11,401 bases of DNA, taken from assembly GCA_014379785.1 (NCBI GenBank), contig JACMLD010000277.1, forward strand, positions 1 through 11,401, written 5' to 3'. Shown here in pieces: positions 1 to 6,945 of this stretch. Origin of the DNA: Chitinophagaceae bacterium. Lineage in GTDB: Bacteria; Bacteroidota; Bacteroidia; Chitinophagales; Chitinophagaceae. The first letter of the stretch is position 1. The number at the start of each line of letters is the position of its first letter. The notes beneath the pieces were generated by a model, which made no database searches, was not told the DNA's origin, and saw only the letters and a list, made by a program, of their open reading frames with translations. The translations under genes and the position numbers were made by a program.

Positions 1-379
1 ACTGCTGGTACCGGTTGTAAGATTCGCAGATAACAAATCCCTCAGCCAGATCGCCACGGAAGTAAAAGAACTTGCTCAAAAAGCAAAAGACAAAAAACTC
101 ACGCCGGAAGAATGGCAGGGCAATACTTTTACAATATCAAACCTCGGAATGTTTGGCATTGACGAATTCACAGCCATTATCAACCCGCCTGACGCCTGCA
201 TCCTGGCCGTCGGAGCCATTCAGCAGGTGCCGGTGGTAAAGAACGGGGAAATAAAAATCGGAAATGTGATGAAGCTCACCCTCAGCTGCGACCACCGTGT
301 AGTGGATGGAGCAAAAGGGGCAGCGTTTATGCAAACCCTGCAGGGCCTGCTAGAAGAGCCGTTGAAAATGCTTGTATAA
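1..379 (+). CDS. Pyruvate dehydrogenase E2 (dihydrolipoamide acetyltransferase), 3' part only
   Basis: This is the C-terminal end of a 2-oxo-acid dehydrogenase E2 subunit; the 5' part lies outside the window and the reading frame enters at base 2. About 125 residues remain, all from the catalytic acyltransferase domain. The sequence shows the family block TFTISNLGMFGIDEFTAIIN and, near the end, DHRVVDG (bases 290-310), whose His and Asp are the acyl-transfer catalytic residues of the E2 family. NLGMFG followed by INPP and CILAVGA resembles the pyruvate dehydrogenase type (acetyl transfer from lipoamide to CoA) rather than the 2-oxoglutarate type, but substrate assignment from this fragment is inference. 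The lipoyl and E1/E3-binding domains cannot be seen. The gene ends at a TAA and is followed at once by a hairpin terminator. Confidence 0.93.
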   Translation, partial: LLVPVVRFADNKSLSQIATEVKELAQKAKDKKLTPEEWQGNTFTISNLGMFGIDEFTAIINPPDACILAVGAIQQVPVVKNGEIKIGNVMKLTLSCDHRVVDGAKGAAFMQTLQGLLEEPLKMLV

Positions 380-398
380 AATCTTCTTTGTATAACAA

Positions 399-425
399 GA
401 AAGCCGCCCATCCGGCGGCTTCTTC
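399..425. terminator. Hairpin terminator between convergent genes
   Basis: A perfect 8-bp inverted repeat (AAGCCGCC at 401-408, GGCGGCTT at 414-421) encloses a 5-nt loop. It is followed on the + strand by CTTCATT and on the - strand by a moderately T-rich stretch. It lies 20 nt after the E2 stop codon and about 20 nt after the stop of the opposing gene, so it probably serves both directions. The tails are not ideal U-tracts, so termination strength is inferred from the GC-rich stem. Confidence 0.8.
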
Positions 426-443
426 ATTGGCTGTATATCCATC

Positions 444-965
444 CTATCCTCCAGTGTTCTCCTCTGCATCGCTGATCCTGATTTCTGTCTGACGCATGTG
501 CTGTATGTAGTAGCCTTCACCGGTTTCAAACGACACTTTGCCTCTCGACTTGATCTTAACATCACAATCATTGTTTGCCTTCACCAGCAGGAAAGGAGAT
601 TTCAGCGAATTAACGCAGGCAATTGCCGCGGCTGAATTGACTTCAATCTTTTCAATGTTACTAACGGGAATGGTCACCTGTAACTTTCCTTTGTAAGAAA
701 TGGGACGCGTTGAAGAGATGAACAATTCATTGCCCTTTACTCTCACTATGATTTCTCCCAGCAATGATTCATCGCCTTCTGTGTATACCCGGGAGAGTTT
801 GTCATTCTGAACCAGTACCACATTTATATCTGCGTTGATTCTGATCCGGCTGAAGTTTTGTACGAGTGTTTCTTTCACGCCATAGTTGGGCTCACCTGTT
901 TGCGACTTTGCCGAAGTGCCGGCAATTAGCAAGGTGATCAATAGCATATTGAATGCTTTTTTCAT
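444..965 (-). CDS. Secreted GIN-domain (DUF2807-like) protein
   Basis: A 173-residue protein with an N-terminal signal peptide (MKK start, hydrophobic stretch at residues 7-18, then small residues before the mature part). The rest fits the GIN/DUF2807 family, often labelled putative auto-transporter adhesin head domain and common in Bacteroidota. It runs VQNFSRIRINADINVVLVQN, then short repeating beta-strand units (ELFISS, KLQVTIPVSNIEKIEVNSAAAI, VSFETGEG) as expected for a beta-helical stack. It is shorter than many family members of roughly 220-250 residues and ends in a charged tail. The molecular function of the family is not established; periplasmic or surface location is inferred from the signal peptide. 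It is transcribed leftward, divergent from the biosynthetic block and convergent with E2. ATG at 965 is the natural start because the signal peptide begins there. Confidence 0.82.
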   Translation of the reverse strand: MKKAFNMLLITLLIAGTSAKSQTGEPNYGVKETLVQNFSRIRINADINVVLVQNDKLSRVYTEGDESLLGEIIVRVKGNELFISSTRPISYKGKLQVTIPVSNIEKIEVNSAAAIACVNSLKSPFLLVKANNDCDVKIKSRGKVSFETGEGYYIQHMRQTEIRISDAEENTGG

Positions 966-1105
966 AATAATAAGGTTTAATAGTTAATTACAAACAGGAC
1001 ACAAAGCTGCGACAATACAAAGCCCTGGAAAAGCGGATAGAGTATGAACCAGTAAAATGCGCGGATGAATTGGGCTTTTGGCTAAAATCAGTTAATTTCC
1101 ATCAT
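966..1105. other. Divergent intergenic region, presumed to hold two promoters
   Basis: This 140-bp gap separates the leftward GIN gene from the rightward biosynthetic block, so promoters for both must start here or close by. No convincing TTG-N19-TAnnTTTG pair of the Bacteroidota type is seen. The best rightward candidate is TAATTTCC at about 1094-1101, just before the ATG at 1106, which is weak. The leftward side is AT-rich near the start codon (967-993). No operator-like inverted repeat stands out. Confidence 0.35.
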
Positions 1106-1978
1106 ATGCTTAAAGCTTCTACCAGGCAATTGCTTCGGGTTCACTTTTCTTTTTTTCTAATGCCTGTTTATCTTTTTGCTCTCAGCCAGGTACTTTTTGT
1201 AAACTGGTATGCAGCTCTGCTCGTGTTTTTTATTCTTCATTTTCTGGTATATCCAGCCAGCAACGGGTACAACAGCTATATGGATCGCGATCAGTCGCCG
1301 GTTGGCGGCATCAGCAATCCGATGCAGCCAACCCGACAGCTTTTTATGGTTACCATCACACTCGACATTGCAGCAATACTCCTCAGCTTTTTTATAACTC
1401 CCTGGTTTGCGCTGGGGATTGTTTTCTACATTCTCGCCTCAAGGGCTTACAGTTATCGCGGCATCAGGCTAAAAAAGTTTCCTGTGATTGGCTATCTGAC
1501 AGTGGTTGTTTTTCAGGGTGCTGCAACCTTCTGGTTGGTATATCACGGTTGTCACGAAGCGCACCCGGTGCATCTGGCAGACAATGTAAAATCGGGCATG
1601 CTGGCAAGCAGTCTGCTGATTGGCGGATTTTATCCACTCACGCAGATCTATCAGCACAAGGCCGACAGGGAAGACGGCGTAAAGAGTATCAGCAGTATCC
1701 TGGGCTATCGTGGCACATTTTTGTTTACTTCTGTTGTGTACAGCGTAGCCTTTGCAGTATTAGCATATCATTTTTTTGTGCAACTTGAATGGAATAAATT
1801 TTTTGTACTGGCAACCTGTATGCTACCCATTCTCGTATATTTTTTCAGATGGTGGGCGCAGGTAAGAAAGAACAATGCGGCAGCGGATTTTAGAAATACC
1901 ATGCGTATGAATATCATCGCCGCCATCTGTACCAATCTTGGGTTTATAATTATCATAATCTGGAATCTTTTTGAGTAA
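1106..1978 (+). CDS. UbiA-family prenyltransferase
   Basis: An integral membrane protein of about 290 residues with multiple hydrophobic helices, as in the UbiA superfamily, which transfers isoprenyl chains from diphosphates to aromatic or quinone acceptors using Mg2+. The first signature is N53-G-Y-N56-S-Y-M-D60-R-D62, a variant of NxxxDxxxD with Asn at the middle position. The second is DREDGVKS with D187 and D190, matching the DRED...GVKS block of the family. Both would bind the diphosphate-Mg2+ pair. ATG at 1106 gives an N-terminus that leads directly into the first helix; a TTG at 1070 in the same frame would add 12 residues and is less likely. The last bases overlap the polyketide synthase start by 8 nt, indicating co-translation. 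By context the acceptor is probably the aromatic polyketide made by the next gene; the prenyl donor cannot be told. Confidence 0.85.
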   Translation: MLKASTRQLLRVHFSFFLMPVYLFALSQVLFVNWYAALLVFFILHFLVYPASNGYNSYMDRDQSPVGGISNPMQPTRQLFMVTITLDIAAILLSFFITPWFALGIVFYILASRAYSYRGIRLKKFPVIGYLTVVVFQGAATFWLVYHGCHEAHPVHLADNVKSGMLASSLLIGGFYPLTQIYQHKADREDGVKSISSILGYRGTFLFTSVVYSVAFAVLAYHFFVQLEWNKFFVLATCMLPILVYFFRWWAQVRKNNAAADFRNTMRMNIIAAICTNLGFIIIIIWNLFE

Positions 1979-3071
1979 AATCATTTCAATCGGAACAGCT
2001 CTTCCTGCATACAAACACGAACAGGAAACCATCCTTGGTTTTATGCAGCAGGTGTATGCATCGAATGAAGTGGATAAGCGAAAACTGAAATTTCTCTATC
2101 ATCAGAGCAGTATCGATTACCGGTACTCGGTAGTGCCGGATTACAGCCGCCAGATAAACGACTGGAAATTTTACCCCAATTCAGAAAGCCTGGAACCATT
2201 TCCAACACTCGAAACCAGAATGGGCTGGTTCAACAGACATGCCCCGTCGCTTTCCGTTGATGCTATCAGAAACTGTGTAGACGGCGTGATTCCCGCAGGA
2301 TCAATCACCCACCTGATTACGGTGAGCTGTACAGGTATGAGTGCCCCCGGTCTGGATATTCAAATCATGGAGCTGATGGATCTGCCAAGAAACATTGAGC
2401 GGACCTCTGTAAATTTCATGGGCTGCTACGCTGCTATTCATGCATTGAAAATGGCAGACGCTGTGTGCAAGAGCGATAGAAATGCCAGGGTAATGATTGT
2501 ATGCACTGAACTCTGCACATTGCATTTTCAAAAGGAATCCACCTCTGATAATATCGCTTCCAGCCTGCTTTTTGGCGACGGTTCCGCTGCTGCCCTGATT
2601 TGCCATGACGATTACCCCTCAGCGAAGGGCATGAAGATCGAAAGTTTTTATTCTGAAATCGTGTCAAAGGGCAAGAAGGACATGGCCTGGGAGCTCTCCT
2701 CCAACGGGTTTCTCATGACACTCAGCAGCTATGTGCCCGAATTGATAGAAGGAGATTTCGAAGCGGTGGTGGACAGGGCACTTGTGAAGGCAGGCCAGAG
2801 CAGAGAGGACATCGGCGGGTGGTGCGTTCATCCCGGTGGTCGCAGGATCCTCGACGCGATTACGAAATCACTGAAGCTGGCGGAGGGTTCACTGCAGGAA
2901 TCTTATGATGTGCTGAAACGATTTGGCAATATGTCCTCACCAACCATTCTTTTTGTGCTCAAAGAAATGATGAAGTCAAAGACATCCCCTTCAAAAAACA
3001 AAAAGCTCTTCGGCGCTGCCTTCGGGCCCGGCCTGACTGTAGAAACCTTTGTTCTTTCGCCCACCTTATAA
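1971..3071 (+). CDS. Type III polyketide synthase (chalcone/stilbene synthase family)
   Basis: A 366-residue ketosynthase-like homodimeric enzyme that extends an acyl-CoA starter with malonyl-CoA units and cyclises the chain to an aromatic or pyrone product without an acyl carrier protein. The catalytic triad is visible: C152 in FMGCYAAIHA, H287 in WCVHPGGRR and N320 in RFGNMSSPT. The His-Asn spacing of 33 equals that of plant chalcone synthase. LLFGDGSAA and the C-terminal AFGPGLTVET block are also present. Length is close to the usual 350-390. The start is TTG at 1971: it gives MSKIISIGTALP, the expected first beta strand, while the next in-frame ATG would remove about 24 residues. The start lies inside the end of the UbiA gene. 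Starter unit, number of extensions and cyclisation mode are not predictable from what is seen. Confidence 0.95.
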   Translation: MSKIISIGTALPAYKHEQETILGFMQQVYASNEVDKRKLKFLYHQSSIDYRYSVVPDYSRQINDWKFYPNSESLEPFPTLETRMGWFNRHAPSLSVDAIRNCVDGVIPAGSITHLITVSCTGMSAPGLDIQIMELMDLPRNIERTSVNFMGCYAAIHALKMADAVCKSDRNARVMIVCTELCTLHFQKESTSDNIASSLLFGDGSAAALICHDDYPSAKGMKIESFYSEIVSKGKKDMAWELSSNGFLMTLSSYVPELIEGDFEAVVDRALVKAGQSREDIGGWCVHPGGRRILDAITKSLKLAEGSLQESYDVLKRFGNMSSPTILFVLKEMMKSKTSPSKNKKLFGAAFGPGLTVETFVLSPTL

Positions 3072-3092
3072 TCCTATCGTTTAAATTGAGGA

Positions 3093-3785
3093 ATGAACTT
3101 CCGCCAACGATCAGACAAAACAGAAATTTTGGATGATCCGTCGATACCATTCGCAGACATCCGGCAAAACATGCAGGAGCTTGATTTCATTAACACCTGG
3201 CTTGGAGGGCATCAGATAACCATAGCAGGTGTGAAAAAACTGGCAGGCAGCAGGCGTTCATTCTCAGTGTGCGAAATAGGGTGCGGCGGTGGCGACAACC
3301 TGCTCGCCATCCATCGCTGGGCGCAAAAAAACGGCTTTGAGGTGAGTCTGGCCGGCATCGATATCAATCAGAACTGCATAGACGTGGCGAAAGATAAACT
3401 CAGTGGACTCAACGCCGAACTCATCAGCAGCAGCTATGAGCTCGCAATACCCTCATCAAAGCCGGACATCATTTTTTCTTCCCTTTTCTGCCACCACTTT
3501 TCGGACGAGCAATTGTGCTTCATGATGAAATGGATGGCTGATAATGCCAGCCTGGGGTTTTTTATCAATGATCTCCACAGACACCCGCTGGCCTTTTACT
3601 CTATCCGGGGTCTGACGGCGGCTTTTTCAAAATCGTATATGGTCAGGAATGATGCTCCTCTTTCGGTACTGAGGGGATTTTCGAGAAAAGACTGGCGGGG
3701 CATCCTCGGCAAGGCGGGCGTCGTATCCTATGATATTAAGTGGAAATGGGCATTCCGGTGGCTGGTCACTTCGGCCAATTGTTAG
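3093..3785 (+). CDS. Class I SAM-dependent methyltransferase
   Basis: A 230-residue cytosolic methyltransferase with a Rossmann-like SAM-binding core. Motif I is CEIGCGGGDNL (E61, G63, G65, G67), followed by the acidic motif II residue D90 in AGIDIN. A later block, IIFSSLFCHHFSDEQL, occupies the motif IV position. The N-terminal part, with DDPSIPFADIRQNMQELDFINTW, looks like a substrate-cap helix region before the SAM fold. It begins with ATG 21 nt after the polyketide synthase stop and fits the same operon, so the likely substrate is the polyketide or its prenylated product. Whether it methylates oxygen or carbon cannot be decided from sequence. The C-terminal end may overlap the next gene. 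Confidence 0.88.
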   Translation: MNFRQRSDKTEILDDPSIPFADIRQNMQELDFINTWLGGHQITIAGVKKLAGSRRSFSVCEIGCGGGDNLLAIHRWAQKNGFEVSLAGIDINQNCIDVAKDKLSGLNAELISSSYELAIPSSKPDIIFSSLFCHHFSDEQLCFMMKWMADNASLGFFINDLHRHPLAFYSIRGLTAAFSKSYMVRNDAPLSVLRGFSRKDWRGILGKAGVVSYDIKWKWAFRWLVTSANC

Positions 3786-4939
3786 TTAACTTCATTCAAG
3801 ATTTGAATTCATCTGATAAATATGATGTTGCGATTGCAGGTGGCGGCCTTGGAGGGCTGGCACTATCCATACAATTGGCGCGGTCAGGACACTCGGTAGT
3901 GTTGCTGGAAAAAGAAACATATCCCTTTCACAGGGTGTGCGGTGAGTACATCAGTCTCGAATGCTGGAACTTCCTTGAAAATCTCGGTTATCCGCTCAGC
4001 GATATGGATTTGCCTCTGATCACCAACCTCTTGGTATCCGCACCCGATGGGCGAAGTTTCCAGCGCAAATTGCCGCTGGGAGGCTTTGGCATCAGCCGCT
4101 ATAAAATAGATGCCGACCTGGCAGCGATCGCCAGACTCGCCGGGGTGAATGTGATAGAAAATTGTAAAGTCAATGATATCCGTTATGACCAGTCAGGATT
4201 TACTTTCGACTGCAACGGAAAAGAAATTCGCTCCCAGGTAGCTGCGGGATCATTTGGCAAAAGAAGCAATCTTGACCTGAAATGGAAACGACCTTTTGCA
4301 ACCCGCAAGCCCGGAAAACTCAGCAACTATATTGGTGTGAAATACCATATACGCACAGATCTTCCGGCAGACAGCATTGCCCTGCACAACTTTGACCAGG
4401 GGTATTGCGGCATTTCGAGGGTTGAGGACGGAAAATATTGTCTCTGCTACCTGACTACCGCAAGACAACTAAAAAATGCAGGAGGAATTTCCGCCCTTGA
4501 ACAGTCCGTTCTTTCCAAAAATCCGTTTCTTAAAAAGATCTTCAGCGAGTCAGTTTTTGAAATGGAGGAGGCGGTGACCATTGCACAGGTTTCTTTTGCA
4601 CGCAAAAGCCAGGTGGAGAATCATGTGCTGATGGTAGGAGATGCAGCGGGCATGATAGCCCCGCTCTGCGGAAATGGAATGAGCATGGCGCTGCATGCAA
4701 GTAAGATTGCCGCCGGATATATCTCTCTTTTCCTTGCAGGCGAGATATCGCGCGAAGCGATGGAAGAGTTTTATGTATCCGAATGGAAACGCAGTTTTTC
4801 GGGCAGATTGAGAACCGGAAGACTCATACAAGGCTTGTTTGGTGCCAGCTGGCTGACAAATTTATTTGTCGGAACACTGAGGCCCTTTCCAAAAATTATT
4901 ACATATTTGATACGCCAAACCCATGGGGAACCATTCTGA
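3746..4939 (+). CDS. FAD-dependent oxidoreductase (monooxygenase / geranylgeranyl-reductase superfamily)
   Basis: A flavoprotein of about 397 residues. The FAD-binding beta-alpha-beta motif is DVAIAGGGLGGL (GxGxxG at residues 32-37 from this start), followed by the ribose-binding acidic residue in VVLLEKE and by RVCGEYIS. The second FAD block is VGDAAGMIAPLCGNGMSMAL (D299). These are typical of the p-hydroxybenzoate hydroxylase/geranylgeranyl reductase/halogenase group. The middle GADG-type motif is replaced by AAGSFGKRS. It could hydroxylate or oxidise an aromatic ring, or reduce a prenyl chain; both fit the operon. The start is uncertain: GTG 3740 and ATG 3746 overlap the methyltransferase by about 40-46 nt, while TTG 3803 would give the family-like N-terminus MNSSDKYDVAIAGGG 17 nt after that gene's stop. 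TTG 3803 is quite possibly the true start, since the neighbouring polyketide synthase also uses TTG. Confidence 0.88.
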   Translation: MGIPVAGHFGQLLVNFIQDLNSSDKYDVAIAGGGLGGLALSIQLARSGHSVVLLEKETYPFHRVCGEYISLECWNFLENLGYPLSDMDLPLITNLLVSAPDGRSFQRKLPLGGFGISRYKIDADLAAIARLAGVNVIENCKVNDIRYDQSGFTFDCNGKEIRSQVAAGSFGKRSNLDLKWKRPFATRKPGKLSNYIGVKYHIRTDLPADSIALHNFDQGYCGISRVEDGKYCLCYLTTARQLKNAGGISALEQSVLSKNPFLKKIFSESVFEMEEAVTIAQVSFARKSQVENHVLMVGDAAGMIAPLCGNGMSMALHASKIAAGYISLFLAGEISREAMEEFYVSEWKRSFSGRLRTGRLIQGLFGASWLTNLFVGTLRPFPKIITYLIRQTHGEPF

Positions 4940-4960
4940 AAATTTTCAAAGAGGGATTTT

Positions 4961-6406
4961 ATGAAGCGAAAGTTTATTCTTCAGGGTGTTGGTATGCTCA
5001 TGGTTTTTTTCGCGCAGGCGCAAAACTATCAGGCACTTCATGGTTCTTCCTATGCCGGAAGCCTCGGAATACAGCAGAATCCGGCAACCATGCTCAGTAC
5101 GCCCTATAAATGGGATCTTACCCTTATCGGGACACAGGTCAAAAGCAGCACAAACGCGATGACCATTTACAAATATTCATTGCTCTCATCACCCGCCAAC
5201 TCTGAATATGGCTTTGACAAAGGTGAATACGAAAGGAAACTCAAATTATCCTATAACCTCAATTTGCTGAACGCAAGGATTGCATTGAACCGCAGAACCG
5301 CAATCGGCTTCGGTGTCAACCTGCGCAACTACGCCAACCTGAAAACGGGGAAGTTTAATTTTATTGACACGTTAAAAGGAAGTTCGCAATTTTTCAAAAT
5401 CAATGAAGGGAACAACCTCAACGGTCAGTTTGTCAATGCTGGCTGGATTGAATTATTCCTTTCTTACAGCCGCACCATCTTTGATTATGAAACCAGCAGA
5501 CTCAACGCAGGGGTCACGGTGAAACTCGGTCGCGGAGTTTCGGGCATCTATACAAAACTGAGCGACGGCAGGTTTGAACGCAGCGGCACAGCAGGCAATG
5601 ATTACCTGGTTTCTCAGGGCTCGCTGGTTTATGGTTATTCATCTAATATGGACAGATGGTCCAAAGCAAACTCCACCGGACAGAACCTCCGCAATATGGT
5701 AAAGTATACCGAAGGAGGTGGGGCGCTGGATTTTGGACTGGAATATATTGTGAAACCACAGGAGCTGGTGGATTTCAATGACCCGGATACCTATTACGAC
5801 TACGAATGGAAGGCCAGCATTGCGCTGCTTGATGTGGGTGGCAGCCAGTTCAAATTCGGTAATCAAAGCCGGTCATTGGCAGGTGTAAAGGCCAATATCA
5901 GCGACGAGACATTGGATCAGAAATTTCCTTCCCTTAATAATAACCTCAAAGATTTCAACGACAGCCTGGCTACCATCGTAAATCAGGTCGGTGCCGTCAG
6001 TGGTAATTTCAGGGTCATCAATCCCATGCGCCTTGTCGTAAATGTTGACCATTTTTTGCGGGGAGGTTTTTATATCAATGGAGAAGTCTCGATAAATATG
6101 CCGACTTCCCTGTTAAAGGATTACCTGCACGTGAACGAAATCAGTTTTATCACCGTCACTCCGCGCTGGGAAACCAGGCGCTGGGGGGCTTATCTGCCTT
6201 TGCAGTTCAACAATGAACAGCAATTTTGGGTTGGACTGGCGTTTAAAGCCGGCCCGTTGGTGCTGGGCGTACACAATGTTGCCAATCTTTTTTCCAAAAC
6301 CAGTGTTCAGAATGGCGGGGGATACCTTGCCCTGGTCCTGAGAGCCCCGGGCGATACAAAGAAAAGGACAGACCGGCGCCTGAACTGTCCGCCTGCGGTC
6401 TGGTAA
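4961..6406 (+). CDS. DUF5723-like outer-membrane beta-barrel protein
   Basis: A 481-residue exported protein. It has a clear signal peptide (MKRKF, hydrophobic core, cleavage after AQA near residue 20), and the mature chain begins with QNYQALHGSSYAGSLGIQQN, a start typical of Bacteroidota DUF5723-type barrel proteins. The body shows many amphipathic strands with alternating aromatic and polar residues (for example RTAIGFGVNLRNYANL, LFLSYSRTIF, WVGLAFKAGPLVLGVHNVA) and no globular enzyme motif. An outer-membrane barrel, perhaps a small-hydrophobe channel or assembly factor, is inferred; no family function is established. It starts 21 nt after the flavoprotein stop in the same direction, so co-transcription with the biosynthetic block is likely but not proven. 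The C-terminus carries a basic tail ending in Trp rather than stopping at the last strand. Confidence 0.75.
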   Translation: MKRKFILQGVGMLMVFFAQAQNYQALHGSSYAGSLGIQQNPATMLSTPYKWDLTLIGTQVKSSTNAMTIYKYSLLSSPANSEYGFDKGEYERKLKLSYNLNLLNARIALNRRTAIGFGVNLRNYANLKTGKFNFIDTLKGSSQFFKINEGNNLNGQFVNAGWIELFLSYSRTIFDYETSRLNAGVTVKLGRGVSGIYTKLSDGRFERSGTAGNDYLVSQGSLVYGYSSNMDRWSKANSTGQNLRNMVKYTEGGGALDFGLEYIVKPQELVDFNDPDTYYDYEWKASIALLDVGGSQFKFGNQSRSLAGVKANISDETLDQKFPSLNNNLKDFNDSLATIVNQVGAVSGNFRVINPMRLVVNVDHFLRGGFYINGEVSINMPTSLLKDYLHVNEISFITVTPRWETRRWGAYLPLQFNNEQQFWVGLAFKAGPLVLGVHNVANLFSKTSVQNGGGYLALVLRAPGDTKKRTDRRLNCPPAVW

Positions 6407-6422
6407 ATCCAGGCCATCTTTG
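6393..6422 (+). promoter_or_regulatory. Candidate promoter of the CoA-binding gene
   Basis: CATCTTTG at 6415-6422 resembles the Bacteroidota -7 box TAnnTTTG with one change, and CTG lies 19-20 nt upstream at the -33 position. It sits 35 nt before the ATG at 6457. The match is partial and overlaps the inverted repeat at the end of the previous gene. Confidence 0.35.
6397..6415 (+). terminator. Inverted repeat spanning a stop codon, candidate weak terminator
   Basis: GGTCTGG (6397-6403) and CCAGGCC (6409-6415) form a 7-bp stem with one G-T pair around a 5-nt loop that contains the TAA of the barrel gene. The downstream sequence ATCTTT is only a short U-tract. It could end the biosynthetic transcript or attenuate read-through into the CoA-binding gene. 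Confidence 0.35.
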
Positions 6423-6456
6423 CACAACAAACCCGGGTATTATCTGTTATCTATTT

Positions 6457-6828
6457 ATGTCAAAGGCTAATAAAAAGACGCTGGTTCTTGGCGCCTCGGC
6501 AAATCCTTCACGGTACAGCTACCTGGCCATCAACCGGCTCAGGGGTCAGGGATATCCTGTAGAAGCCATCGGCAAAAAGACAGGAAAGGTGGGAGATGTG
6601 GACGTGGAGACTGGCCTGAAGCCGCTCAACGACGTGGATACCATCACATTGTATCTTAATCCCGAAAATCAGAAACCTTACTACGACTATATCGTAAAAC
6701 TCAAGCCAAATCGCATCATCTTCAATCCGGGTACAGAAAACGACGAGCTCTACGAGCTGGCAGAAAAGAATGGCATTCCTACAATGGAAGCCTGTACACT
6801 CGTACTCTTAAGCACCGGTCAGTATTGA
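6457..6828 (+). CDS. Single-domain CoA-binding protein (Rossmann fold)
   Basis: A 123-residue cytosolic protein made only of the CoA-binding Rossmann domain related to the N-terminal part of succinyl-CoA synthetase alpha (YccU/YneT-like group). The sequence shows the first strand and loop KKTLVLGASANPSRYSY (residues 6-22) and the conserved HITLYLNP-like segment (TITLYLNPENQ). It also has NRIIFNPGTEN, the typical turn near the bound nucleotide, and a final strand ending in EACTLVLL. Length is usual for the stand-alone family. The physiological role is not established; a CoA- or nucleotide-sensing or thioester-related role is inferred from the fold. It stands alone between two secreted-protein units and has about 50 nt before it and 117 nt after it, so it is probably monocistronic. 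Confidence 0.87.
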   Translation: MSKANKKTLVLGASANPSRYSYLAINRLRGQGYPVEAIGKKTGKVGDVDVETGLKPLNDVDTITLYLNPENQKPYYDYIVKLKPNRIIFNPGTENDELYELAEKNGIPTMEACTLVLLSTGQY

Positions 6829-6876
6829 CACTTAGATCGCAATTTTTTGGTTTCCCCTCCGTTTGAATGGTACAAA

Positions 6877-6890
6877 GCTTCTCCGGAAGC
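6877..6890. repeat. Short inverted repeat (GCTTC-TCCG-GAAGC)
   Basis: A 5-bp stem with a TCCG tetraloop lies 49 nt after the stop of the CoA-binding gene. No U-run follows, so a terminator is doubtful. It may be part of an RNA structure together with the second inverted repeat downstream. Confidence 0.3.
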
Positions 6891-6906
6891 CTGATGATCG
6901 TAACCC

Positions 6907-6926
6907 TTTGGAAACAACTTTCCAAA
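6907..6926. repeat. Perfect 8-bp inverted repeat upstream of a secreted-protein gene
   Basis: TTTGGAAA (6907-6914) and TTTCCAAA (6919-6926) flank CAAC. It ends 19 nt before the ATG at 6946, a position suited to an operator or a 5' leader hairpin. The symmetrical sequence and AT-rich stem favour a protein-binding site over a terminator, but this is inference. No clear promoter boxes were found in 6829-6945. Confidence 0.4.
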
Positions 6927-6945
6927 TCCTGTAAACCCAAACCCT

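Noticed and set aside
1070..1105. N-terminal extension of the UbiA gene from TTG at 1070
   Set aside because: The extra 12 residues add nothing recognisable, and ATG at 1106 leads directly into the first membrane helix.
2301..2667. Minus-strand open frames within the polyketide synthase
   Set aside because: They are antisense to the catalytic core of the synthase and carry no family-like sequence.
3325..3331. A7 run in the methyltransferase as a possible slippage site
   Set aside because: Slippage would only truncate the enzyme soon after the SAM motif, with no domain boundary to justify a programmed event; runs of seven occur elsewhere in the window.
4783..5109. 108-codon + strand frame bridging the flavoprotein and the barrel gene
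   Set aside because: It overlaps the ends of two well-supported genes in a different frame and shows no signal peptide or motif.
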